Assembly: GCF_008386585.1 (NCBI RefSeq) | Contig: NZ_VUOB01000011.1 | Location: 22,083-86,082 of the forward strand | Direction: 5' to 3' | Length of the DNA stretch: 64,000 nucleotides | Origin: Solihabitans fulvus | GTDB lineage: Bacteria; Actinomycetota; Actinomycetes; Mycobacteriales; Pseudonocardiaceae | Shown: one piece after another, positions 16,267 to 24,230 of the stretch | How the letters are laid out: each line of letters opens with the position of its first letter | Position numbering within the stretch: the first letter of the stretch is position 1 | Translations under genes and position numbers: made by a program | Notes under the pieces: generated by a model | Database searches by the model: none | What the model was told of the DNA's origin: nothing | Seen by the model: only the letters and a program-made list of their open reading frames with translations

Positions 16267-16340
16267 AGGTCTGCGGTGTCGCGTGGGGCGAGTTCCGTCC
16301 CGCGTGACCATGGAGCGCGGGGTTGTGGCACGCTCCGGAG

Positions 16341-16940
16341 GTGTCACCCGCTCAGGCGTCAAGGGCGAGCGCGCGCTGGCTGTGGCCGGTCGTCGCGCTC
16401 GTGGTCGCGACCTCGGTCGCCGGCGGGCTGCTGGCCCGCGAGTACTACCACCGGCCGCAGGACCAGACGCCGCGGCCGGTCGCCGTGCAGCCGAGTGTGC
16501 AGCAGAGCGTGCCGCGGTCCGAACAGCCGGGCGACGGCGCCGTGAAGCTGTCCATCGACGCGGCGGCGCATCCCGACGGTGAGCAGGTCCGCGCGATGTT
16601 GCAGCGCATGTTCGACGCGATCAACAGCCGCCAGTACGCCGCATGGCTCGCGGTGGTCAGCGCCCGGCGCTCGGTCCCGATCGCCGAGGAGGCGTGGCAG
16701 TCCGGCTACGAAACGACCAGGGACGGCACGATCCTGGTGCAGCGCATCGAGACCACCGGCGACTCGAACCTGCACGTGCTGCTGAGTTTCGTGAGCACCC
16801 AGAAACCCGAGAAGGCGCCCGCCGAGATGCCCTTGCCGTGCCTCAGGTGGCGGGTGGTCTATCCGATGGTCTTCGAGCGCGGCGTGCTCAAGTTCGATCC
16901 GGGCGTGGAGTCCAAGGTCCCGTCTTACGAGGGCTGCTGA
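16341..16940 (+). CDS. Membrane-anchored extracytoplasmic protein, NTF2-like
   Basis: About 199 residues from GTG 16341. GGAG abuts this codon, so the exact start is unsure; the frame is also open from a TTG at 16323. An N-terminal anchor (LWPVVALVVATSVAGGLL) is followed by a Pro/Gln linker and a C-terminal domain starting EQVRAMLQRMFDAINSRQY, whose helix-then-sheet pattern looks like SnoaL/NTF2-type proteins. No catalytic residues are evident. It is convergent with fabF across a hairpin. Function unknown. Confidence 0.65.
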   Translation: MSPAQASRASARWLWPVVALVVATSVAGGLLAREYYHRPQDQTPRPVAVQPSVQQSVPRSEQPGDGAVKLSIDAAAHPDGEQVRAMLQRMFDAINSRQYAAWLAVVSARRSVPIAEEAWQSGYETTRDGTILVQRIETTGDSNLHVLLSFVSTQKPEKAPAEMPLPCLRWRVVYPMVFERGVLKFDPGVESKVPSYEGC

Positions 16941-16976
16941 CCGCGCCACCGCCCAGCCGATTGGCGGATGGGGGCC

Positions 16977-17013
16977 TTCACCCCGGCCTGACTCGAGGTC
17001 AGGCCGAGGTGAA
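16977..17013. terminator. Hairpin terminator at the end of the fabD-fabF operon
   Basis: A 16-base stem with one mismatch (TTCACCCCGGCCTGAC pairing with GTCAGGCCGAGGTGAA, loop TCGAG) spans the fabF stop. Both convergent genes end here. Confidence 0.7.
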
Positions 17014-18231
17014 GACGAGGGACACGTTGTGCCCGCCGAAGCCGAACGAGTTGTTCACCGCGGCGGTCAGGTGCATCTTGCGTGGCTCACCGGACACCAC
17101 GTCGAGCTGAACCTTCGGGTCGAGGTTCTCCAGGTTCAGCGTTGCCGGGATGACGCTGTCGCGGATGGACAGCACCGTCGCGATGGCCTCGACCGCGCCG
17201 GCCGCGCCGAGCAGGTGCCCGAGATTGCCCTTGGGGGCGGTGAGCACCGGGTGATCACCGATGGCCCGTCGCACGGCCTGCGGCTCGATCACGTCGCCCA
17301 CCGGGGTCGACGTGGCGTGGCAGTTCACGTGGCCGATGTCGATCGGGTCGACGCCGGCGTTGCGCAGCGCCGCCGCGATCGCCCGCGACTGGCCGATGCC
17401 CTCCGGGTCGGCCGCCGTGATGTGGTAGCCGTCGGAGCTGGTGCCAATGCCGGCGAGCCGGCCGTACACCTTCGCCCCGCGCGCGGCCGCGAAGTCCGCC
17501 CGCTCCAGCACCATGATCCCGGCGCCCTCACCGAGCACGAAGCCGTCCCGACCGATGTCGAACGGGCGGGAGGCCCTGGTCGGGTCGTCGTTGCGGGTGC
17601 TCATCGTGCGCGCCTGGCAGAACCCGGCGACCGGGATCGCCGTGATGCACGCCTCGGCGCCACCGGCGACCACGACGTCGGCCTCGCCGGACCGCAGCAT
17701 CCGCCACGCCCAGGCCAGCGCCTCGGCGCCCGACGCGCAGGCCGACACCGGGGCGTGCACCCCGGCCCTGGCCTTGAGGTCGAGGCCGACGTGCGCGGCC
17801 GGCCCGTTGGGCATCAGCATCGGCACGGTCAGCGGCGAGACCTTGCGCAGCCCCGCCGTCTCCAGCAGATCGTCCTGGTGCAGCAGGGTGATCGCGCCAC
17901 CGATGCCGGTGCCGATCACGACACCGAGCCGCTCCAGGTCGACCGTGTCCTCGCTGTGCCCCGAGTCGGCCCACGCCTGGCGGGCGGCAACCATCGCCAC
18001 CTGCTCGCAGCGGTCCAGCCGCCTCGCCTCGACGCGGGGCAGCGTCTCGGTCGGCTCGACGGCGAGCTGCGCGGCGATCTTCGCCGGCAGCTCGAACTTC
18101 TCCACCCAGTCGAACTCGAGGGGGGCGATGCCGCTGCGACCAGCGAGCAGCCCCTCCCAGGTGGACTCGACGTCCCCACCGAGCGGGGTGGTGGCACCCA
18201 GCCCGGTGACGACAACATCGTTAGTGGTCAT
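16999..18231 (-). CDS. fabF: Beta-ketoacyl-ACP synthase II
   Basis: The 410-residue elongation condensing enzyme of type II fatty-acid synthesis adds malonyl-ACP to acyl-ACP. The Cys-His-His triad is complete: the cysteine in VSACASGAEA, histidine in NCHATSTPVGD and histidine in GNLGHLLGAAG. The glycine-rich FGFGGHN end is typical. It is the last gene of fabD-fabH-acpP-fabF and overlaps acpP by four bases. In mycolate producers the homologue is KasA/KasB, but only one copy is seen here. Confidence 0.96.
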   Translation of the reverse strand: MTTNDVVVTGLGATTPLGGDVESTWEGLLAGRSGIAPLEFDWVEKFELPAKIAAQLAVEPTETLPRVEARRLDRCEQVAMVAARQAWADSGHSEDTVDLERLGVVIGTGIGGAITLLHQDDLLETAGLRKVSPLTVPMLMPNGPAAHVGLDLKARAGVHAPVSACASGAEALAWAWRMLRSGEADVVVAGGAEACITAIPVAGFCQARTMSTRNDDPTRASRPFDIGRDGFVLGEGAGIMVLERADFAAARGAKVYGRLAGIGTSSDGYHITAADPEGIGQSRAIAAALRNAGVDPIDIGHVNCHATSTPVGDVIEPQAVRRAIGDHPVLTAPKGNLGHLLGAAGAVEAIATVLSIRDSVIPATLNLENLDPKVQLDVVSGEPRKMHLTAAVNNSFGFGGHNVSLVFTSA

Positions 18232-18470
18232 GCGTTGCTAGCGATGTAGTTCACCGCATCGCCAACGGTCTTGAGGTTGGCCAGCTCGTCGTCGGGGATC
18301 TTCACGCCGAACTTGTCCTCGGCCTGCACGGCGATCTCCACCATCGACAGCGAGTCGATGTCCAGGTCGTCCACAAAGGACTTGTCGACCGAGACGTCGT
18401 CCGCGGCCACACCGGCGACCTCTTCGACGATCTCGGCAAGCCCCTTCTGGATTTCCTCGATGCTGCTCAC
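18228..18470 (-). CDS. acpP: Acyl carrier protein
   Basis: The 80-residue acidic carrier has the phosphopantetheine attachment serine in DIDSLSMVE, the canonical DSL motif, and the helix III signature VKIPDDELANLKTV. It shuttles acyl chains among FabD, FabH and FabF. It sits 76 bases after fabH and overlaps fabF by ATGA, so synthase and carrier are translationally coupled. Confidence 0.97.
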   Translation of the reverse strand: MSSIEEIQKGLAEIVEEVAGVAADDVSVDKSFVDDLDIDSLSMVEIAVQAEDKFGVKIPDDELANLKTVGDAVNYIASNA

Positions 18471-18546
18471 TGACGGTTCCTTCCTGCTACTTTTCGCTGA
18501 TACCGGACTGGGCAGGTAGCCCGCCGGAAGTACGTCCTACGGTGCC

Positions 18547-19533
18547 TTACGGGCAGATCACGACCTGCGCCGCATAGGACAGTCCTGCGCCGAAGCCGAC
18601 CAGCAGCATCACGTCGCCACTGGAGATCCGGCCCGCCGAGTTCATGTGGTCGAGAGCGATCGGGATCGAGGCCGACGACGTGTTGCCCGAGTGCACGATG
18701 TCGTCGGCGACCCGCAGGTCGTCCCGCGCGCCCCGCTGCTTGAGCTTCTTGGCGATCGACTCGACGATCCGCAGGTTGGCCTGGTGCGGCACGAGCACGT
18801 CGATGTCGGACAGCTGGAGGCCGGCGAGCTCGACCGCGCGCTCGGCGATCGGGGCGATCTGCGTGGTGGCCCACCGGAAGACGGACTTGCCCTCCTGGTA
18901 GATGTAGCGGCCGTCGCGCAGGTAGATCAGGTCGACGAGGTCGCCGGCGCTGCCCCAGGCCACCGGGCCGATGCCCGGCTCCTCGGCAGGCCCGACCACG
19001 GCCGCGCCCGCCCCGTCGCCGAAGATGATGCAGTTCGCGCGGTCGGTCCAGTCCAGCCAGTCGGTGAACCGCTCGGCGCCGATCACCAGGACCCGCTGCG
19101 CCGAGCCGCCCCGGATCATGTCCGAGGCCACCATCAGCGAGTAGGGGAACCCGGCGCACGCGGCGTTGAGGTCGAACGCGGCAGGCGACTTGATGCCGAT
19201 GCGGTCGGCGGTCTGCGCGGCCGCGTTGGGGATGTTGCCCGGCATCGTGCAGGTGGCGACGATCACCGTGTCCACGTCGGAGGTGGACACCCCGGCGTTG
19301 GCGACGGCCTTGGCCCCGGCCTCGACGGCCATGTCGACCAGCGTCTGGTCCTTGTCGGCGAGCCGACGCTCGATGATGCCGACCCGCTGCCGGATCCACT
19401 CGTCGTTCGTCTCGACCAGTTCCGACAGGTCGTCGTTGGTCACAACGCGGTTGCCCTGGGCGCTGCCGAACCCGAGCAGTCGGGTGCCGGCGGCACCGGA
19501 GAACTGCCGCAGCGTTGGGCGCTGGTTGGTCAA
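18547..19533 (-). CDS. fabH: Beta-ketoacyl-ACP synthase III
   Basis: The 328-residue initiating condensing enzyme joins an acyl-CoA starter (often branched in actinomycetes) with malonyl-ACP. The Cys-His-Asn triad is present as NAACAGF, VPHQANLRI and HSGNTSSAS. The ATG overlaps the fabD stop by four bases. Position between fabD and acpP is the standard actinobacterial order. Confidence 0.96.
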   Translation of the reverse strand: MTNQRPTLRQFSGAAGTRLLGFGSAQGNRVVTNDDLSELVETNDEWIRQRVGIIERRLADKDQTLVDMAVEAGAKAVANAGVSTSDVDTVIVATCTMPGNIPNAAAQTADRIGIKSPAAFDLNAACAGFPYSLMVASDMIRGGSAQRVLVIGAERFTDWLDWTDRANCIIFGDGAGAAVVGPAEEPGIGPVAWGSAGDLVDLIYLRDGRYIYQEGKSVFRWATTQIAPIAERAVELAGLQLSDIDVLVPHQANLRIVESIAKKLKQRGARDDLRVADDIVHSGNTSSASIPIALDHMNSAGRISSGDVMLLVGFGAGLSYAAQVVICP

Positions 19534-20507
19534 TTCGCACTCCTGTCAGGAACCTGCCCGGCAGCGACCGGCTCGGTGAGCAGGTCGGCCACCTTGGCCA
19601 GGCTGTCCGGGGTCTTCAGCGGCAGCGTCGCGGTGCCCTTGAGCTCGCGCTTGACCAGCCCGCTCAGCGTGCCGCCAGGCGGCAGCTCGATGGTCCCACT
19701 GATGCCGGCGGAGCCGAGCGTGGCCATGCACAGGTCCCACCTGACCGGCAGCGTGACCTGGGCGATCAGGCGGAGCAGCATCTCCGCGCCGCTGGTGACC
19801 ACGGCGCCGTCGGCGTTGGACAGCAGCGGACGGTTCGGGTCCTTGGCCGTGATGTCCTTGGCGCGCTCGCGCAGCGCGTCCTCGGCGGAGGCCATGTAGT
19901 GGGTGTGGAAGGCGCCCGCGACCTTCAGTCGGATGACCTTGATGCCGGGGCCGGGCTCGGCGACGAACGCGTCCAGCGCGGCGAGCGAGCCGGCGGCGAC
20001 GATCTGGCCGGCGCCGTTGCGGTTCGCGGGGACCAGGTCGAAGGAGGCGAGACGCGCGGCGACCTCGTCGGGGTCGCCGCCCATCACGGCGGCCATCCCG
20101 GTCGGTTCGAGCGCGCACGCGGCGGCCATCGCAGCGCCGCGGACGGCGGCGAGGGCGACGGCGTCGTCCGCGCTGAGCACACCGGCGATGGCGGCGGCGG
20201 CGAGTTCGCCGACCGAGTGGCCGGCTACCGGGGCGTCGGCCGGCAGGGCGACTGTGTTGCCGTTGCCGTTGCCGTTGCCGTTGCTCAGGTGCTCGTAGGC
20301 GAGCAGCGTCTGCGCGACGATCAGCGGCTGGGTGATCGCGGTGTCCTTGATCTCCTCAGCGTCGGCCGTGGTGCCGAGGCGGACGAGATCGAGGCCGGTG
20401 GCCGCCGACCAGCCCTCGATCCGGTCGCGAGCGCCGTCCAGTTCGAGCCAGGGCGCGAGCATGCCGGGGCTCTGCGAGCCCTGGCCGGGAGCAAGAAGCG
20501 CGATCAC
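19530..20507 (-). CDS. fabD: Malonyl-CoA:ACP transacylase
   Basis: The 325-residue enzyme loads malonyl groups on AcpP. The nucleophile serine is in GHSVGE (about residue 98), the catalytic histidine in AFHTHYM, and LLAPGQGSQSPGM forms the oxyanion loop at the N-terminus. The GTG start gives the family-typical MIALLAPGQG beginning. Residues NGNGNGNGN ahead of the active site are encoded by a (GTTGCC)5 tract on the plus strand, so this loop could vary in length. First gene of the fab operon; its activator fasR, normally adjacent, is 1.7 kb away. Confidence 0.96.
   Translation of the reverse strand: MIALLAPGQGSQSPGMLAPWLELDGARDRIEGWSAATGLDLVRLGTTADAEEIKDTAITQPLIVAQTLLAYEHLSNGNGNGNGNTVALPADAPVAGHSVGELAAAAIAGVLSADDAVALAAVRGAAMAAACALEPTGMAAVMGGDPDEVAARLASFDLVPANRNGAGQIVAAGSLAALDAFVAEPGPGIKVIRLKVAGAFHTHYMASAEDALRERAKDITAKDPNRPLLSNADGAVVTSGAEMLLRLIAQVTLPVRWDLCMATLGSAGISGTIELPPGGTLSGLVKRELKGTATLPLKTPDSLAKVADLLTEPVAAGQVPDRSAN
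20256..20285. repeat. Hexanucleotide microsatellite (GTTGCC)5 inside fabD
   Basis: Four perfect GTTGCC units and a final GTTGCT in tandem encode an Asn-Gly repeat on the fabD strand. Gain or loss of a unit keeps the frame. Confidence 0.9.
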
Positions 20508-20979
20508 CCGTTAACTGAACACGGTCACGGGGGCGAAAAGTGATGCTGGCGACGACCAAGTCCGGGCGCAGGATTTGTCGGGTGTCTACAAAGATGGCTA
20601 TGAGGTGACTGAGAGGTGATCAGTCGTATACGCAGCTGACCTGGGTAGACATCTCTCGGTAGTCGTAGGGAGCTTCTACCTCTTCGTGTCATCCCATGGG
20701 GTGTGGTTGGTGGAGATGGAGGGTGCTGTCTGTCACATCCACCTGTCACACCCACATCGCCTGGTGGGTGTTGCGGTTGGGGCGGGGCTTGGGAGATGGG
20801 TAGAGCTGCCGGGTCGCTGCGTCGTCGTTGGAGACCGGACAGAGCTGCCGAGTTGCAGTTCGGCGGGGTGGGCGCGGGTGCGTTCGGGTGATGGTTGTGC
20901 GGCCGACGGTCTATGCGGGGATGGACTTGGAACACTGCCGTGCACGGTGGATCTGCCGGGTGCCGGGGATTGCGGGGCA
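20508..20979. other. Non-coding divergent region upstream of fabD
   Basis: The region between the fabD start and the truncated P-loop gene is G/T-rich and has no convincing gene, although a frame on the plus strand stays open from 20686. It must hold the fab operon promoter. I see one clear inverted repeat (20607-20625), GTATAC at 20625, and no sure -35/-10 pair. Confidence 0.5.
20607..20625. promoter_or_regulatory. Inverted repeat upstream of the fab operon
   Basis: GACTGA-N7-TCAGTC has perfect six-base arms about 100 bases before fabD. It is a candidate operator, for example for FasR, but I cannot match it to a published site. Confidence 0.35.
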
Positions 20980-22275
20980 GTGGTGGTGCGGGTCGAACGG
21001 CGAGGCTGGGTGGTGTTCGCGGCGGTGGCCGCGGCTGCTGTGGTCGCGGTGCCGGCCGGGCTGAAGGCCGCTGGGGTTGCGAACCCGTGGTGGTTGGTCG
21101 GGGCCGGGGTGGTCGCGGCCGTGGCGGCGGTGTTCGCCAAGGTGTGGCTGGATCGGTACGGCCGGATGGTCACGCGTCGAGACGAGCGCGATCTGTCGGT
21201 GTTGGACGGGTGCCTGGTGATCGGCCGAGGCAGGTTGCCGACGGTCAGACAGATCAGCGACCCGAGATGGCTGGGCGTGCATCCCGCGAACCGGCTGGCT
21301 GATGCGGAGAACGGTTCGGTCCTGCCGGCCTACGTCCCGCGCGACGTCGATGAGGAGCTGCACGGCCTGATCGCACGCGGCGGTTTTGTGTTGTTGGTGG
21401 GCGATTCGACCGCAGGCAAGACGCGCACGGCGTACGAGGCCGTGATGGCCACCGTTCCCGACCATGTCGCGATCGCCCCGAAGAATCGTCAAGCCGTTGC
21501 GGCGGCGGTGGACCGGGCGGTCCGTGCGACGAACTGCGTCCTGTGGCTGAACGACCTGGAGCACTATCTCGGCGCGGATGGCCTGACTCGGGACATGGTG
21601 GCGAAGGTCCTGTCCGGGCAGGGGCATCCGGTGGTGGTCGCGACCATTCGCTCGGCGGAGCTGTCGCGTTTTACGGAGGAAGCGGCGGGCGATGACCAGT
21701 CACGGCAGAACTTCCGAGAGGCCCGCGCCGTGCTGGAATTGGCGGGCGAGGGGATTCGGGTGGAGCGGAGATTTTCCTCGCCCGAGCGGGACCGTGCGCA
21801 GGATCGCGCCTGGGATCCACGCATCGCCGATGCCCTGGAGCACAGCGGTGACTACGGACTGGCGGAGTATCTGGCGGCCGGTCCGGAGTTGCTGACGGAT
21901 TGGCGCAACGGCTGGGAGCCTGGCACGCATCCCAGAGGTGCGGCGCTGGTTGCCGCTGCGGTCGACTGCCGCCGGGCCGGCCTTCAGCCGCCGCTTCCCG
22001 CGCGGTTGCTGGATGAGCTCGTCGAGGACTACCTCGCGCGGCGCGGCGGTGCGCGCCTCCGGCCGGAGTCGGTCGAGCAGGCGTGGGAGTGGGCGACGCG
22101 TCCGCGCAGGGCAACGACCGCGCTCCTCGACGGGGCGGTCAAGGCTGGTTTTGACGTGTTCGACTACCTGGTGGACGTGTCACCACAGGCCGCGTGCTCG
22201 GGCCAGGCGGCCGACCGACAGCGCCACCCTCAGCACCAGGGCGTCCCTTGGGTCGTTGGCGTTGCGGCCGGTTAG
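20980..22275 (+). pseudogene. 3'-truncated STAND-like P-loop ATPase gene
   Basis: From GTG 20980, two membrane helices come first (VVFAAVAAAAVVAVPAGL; WWLVGAGVVAAVAAVFAK), then a P-loop GDSTAGKTRTAYEA, a Walker B-like VLWLNDLEHYLG and sensor-like VVVATIRSAELSRF. The helical part ends WATRPRRATTALLDG then FDYLVDV. In full-length actinomycete relatives (from memory) FDYLVD is followed by tetratricopeptide repeats. Here everything after about 22180 is simply the antisense of fasR, so the TPR half has been lost and the last 32 residues are not original. Lower GC and broken fasR-fabD synteny suggest acquired DNA. The open frame could still be expressed. Confidence 0.65.
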
Positions 22276-23394
22276 TTCGGCCACCCTGCGGAGGCGGTAG
22301 CGGACCGTGTTGGGGTGGACGAACAGCTTGCGGGCGCAGCTTTCCAGGACGCCACCGACCTCAAGGTAGGTGTCGACGGTCTCCAGCAGTGCTCCGCTTG
22401 CCTCCTCCAGCGGCCTCGCCACCCGGTCCACGAGTTGCCACTCGGCCTCGGGGTCGCCGGCCAGCGCCCGCTCGGGGAGCAGGTCCAGGGAACGAACGGG
22501 TCTGGGGGCGGTTGGCCAGCCGACCACGGCTCGGAGGCCGGACAGGGCGTCGCCCGCGCTGCGGTGCGCCTCGGCCAGGCTCGTCACGGTCGGGCCGGCG
22601 ACCACTGGGCCCGCGCCGAACGCGTCGGCCATCCTCAGGAGGACGTCCTTGCCCTGGCCGCTCTCGGCGGTCGGGCCGGCCAGCACCACCACCAGGCGGG
22701 AGCCCTGCACACCAAGCAGCACCGGGCGGCTCATCCTGGCCGCGCGGGCGCGCACCTCGTAGATCACCTGCGGGGGGTCGTCCGACGGGGGATTGCCGAC
22801 CAGCACGGTCGCCTCGGCCGCCGGGTCCCAGCCGAGCGCGGCGGCCCTCGACAGCAGCGACTCCTCGGCGTCGCCACGGACGATCCCATCGACGACCAGC
22901 GCCTCCAACCTCGCGTCCCACGCGCCGCGCGCCTCGGCCGCCGCCGCGTAGGAGGTGGCCGCCGCGAACGCGATCTCCCGCCCGTAGCGCAGCACCGCCT
23001 CGGTCAGCGGTCCCCGCTCCGATTCGCTCGCGGCGAGGCCAGGCAGCTGCTGTTCGAACACGTCGAGGGCGATCCGGACCAGTTCGACGGTCTGTCGCAG
23101 GCTCACCCACCGCGAGATGTCCTTCGGCGCGGCGCGGAACGCCTCGGCGGTGAGCCGGATCACCTGTTTGGGATCGCGGAGCCACGACGCGAAGCCGGCC
23201 ACCCCGCTCTGGATCACCAGCAGCACGCTGGCCCGCTGGTCGGCGGGCATCCGGCGGAACCACGGCAGCCGCTGCTCCATCGCCGCGATGGTGGCCGTGG
23301 CGAGCTCGCCCGAGGCGCGCTCCAGGTTGCGCAGGGTCATCGAGGACAGCCCCTGCCAGGTCTCCTGCCCGTCGCCAGTCATCCCGCCAGTCAT
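22180..23394 (-). CDS. fasR: PucR-family activator of fatty-acid synthesis, FasR-like
   Basis: The 404-residue regulator has an N-terminal sensory half and a C-terminal PucR helix-turn-helix: VLESCARKLFVHPNTVRYRL, followed by RVAELTGRN. In streptomycetes the homologue sits directly upstream of fabD and activates the fab operon. Orientation here is the same, but the truncated P-loop gene lies between. The start is ATG 23394; ATG 23382 with GGCGGG upstream is also possible. The fasR stop codon is exactly where the foreign gene's homology ends, so its original downstream sequence is gone. Confidence 0.88.
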   Translation of the reverse strand: MTGGMTGDGQETWQGLSSMTLRNLERASGELATATIAAMEQRLPWFRRMPADQRASVLLVIQSGVAGFASWLRDPKQVIRLTAEAFRAAPKDISRWVSLRQTVELVRIALDVFEQQLPGLAASESERGPLTEAVLRYGREIAFAAATSYAAAAEARGAWDARLEALVVDGIVRGDAEESLLSRAAALGWDPAAEATVLVGNPPSDDPPQVIYEVRARAARMSRPVLLGVQGSRLVVVLAGPTAESGQGKDVLLRMADAFGAGPVVAGPTVTSLAEAHRSAGDALSGLRAVVGWPTAPRPVRSLDLLPERALAGDPEAEWQLVDRVARPLEEASGALLETVDTYLEVGGVLESCARKLFVHPNTVRYRLRRVAELTGRNANDPRDALVLRVALSVGRLARARGLW

Positions 23395-23483
23395 GCGGCC
23401 AGAATCGCACGCGCCGTCCGGAACGGGGACGCGCAGGTGAACTGCCTCGCGTCGGCGAACGACAGCAGGCACGCTGGTCCGCT

Positions 23484-24110
23484 GTGAACCTGGTGCGAAT
23501 CGACGGGGACCCCGTCTGCCTGCGGGACTGGAATTCGGCACTTCTGTCTGATTTGCCGGATCTGCTGGATCCGACTCGGCCGTGGCACGACACCAACGGT
23601 CCGTACTTCGGCCGGATGACGGAGGCGGAGGCCGCCGAGCAGGTTCGGCGCACCGGCGAGCTGGCCGCGCTGCCCGCGATCGAGCGGGAGACACCTCGGC
23701 GCAGGCTGGCCGTGATGGAAACGGCGACGGGGCGGCTGGTCGGCGAGGTCAGCTGGTACTGGGAGTCGCAGGAGACCGACTGGCGCCGCCTCGGCGTGCT
23801 GATCTACGACGAGACCTGCTGGGGGCGCGGCTACGGCACCGAGGCGCTGCGGCTGTGGACCGGCTACCTGTTCGCCAGCACGGACGCGCTGCGGCTGGAC
23901 TACGCCACTTTCTCCGGCAACCCGGGCATGATCGCGACCGGCCGCAAGCTCGGCTTTGTGGAGGAGGGTCGGTTCCGGCGTGCCCGGCGGTGGGCCGGGG
24001 GAGTGCACGACTCGGTTGTGCTCGGTGTGTTGCGCGAGGAGTGGGTGGAGCGGCATTCGCTGCCGGACGTGGATGGTTGGCCTGACCCGAAAGAGTGCAC
24101 GGAAGGCTGA
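23484..24110 (+). CDS. GNAT-family N-acetyltransferase, RimJ/RimL-like
   Basis: The 208-residue protein has the acetyl-CoA binding signature CWGRGYGTEAL in the centre, preceded by LGVLIYDE (beta-4) and followed by GNPGMIATGRKLGFVEEGRFRRA, typical of the RimJ/RimL branch that acetylates protein N-termini or small amines. The substrate is unknown. It is divergent from fasR with 89 bases between starts. GTG 23484 is used; no strong ribosome site is visible. Confidence 0.85.
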   Translation: MNLVRIDGDPVCLRDWNSALLSDLPDLLDPTRPWHDTNGPYFGRMTEAEAAEQVRRTGELAALPAIERETPRRRLAVMETATGRLVGEVSWYWESQETDWRRLGVLIYDETCWGRGYGTEALRLWTGYLFASTDALRLDYATFSGNPGMIATGRKLGFVEEGRFRRARRWAGGVHDSVVLGVLREEWVERHSLPDVDGWPDPKECTEG

Positions 24111-24230
24111 CTGTCCACACCGGACCGTGCCTGTCACCGCAACGTGTGACTGACGCGCTGTGTGCTGCGGCCGTACGTTCCCTGGGACGGCAAGTCGGAT
24201 TGATTCTCGACCGCAGCAGGGAGGTTGACC

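Noticed and set aside
20256..20285. Short tandem units as a CRISPR array
   Set aside because: Six-base units without spacers, inside fabD coding sequence.
20686..20979. N-terminal extension of the truncated P-loop gene
   Set aside because: Cys/Gly-rich translation of G/T-rich non-coding DNA with no motif; GTG 20980 directly before the first membrane helix is more sensible.
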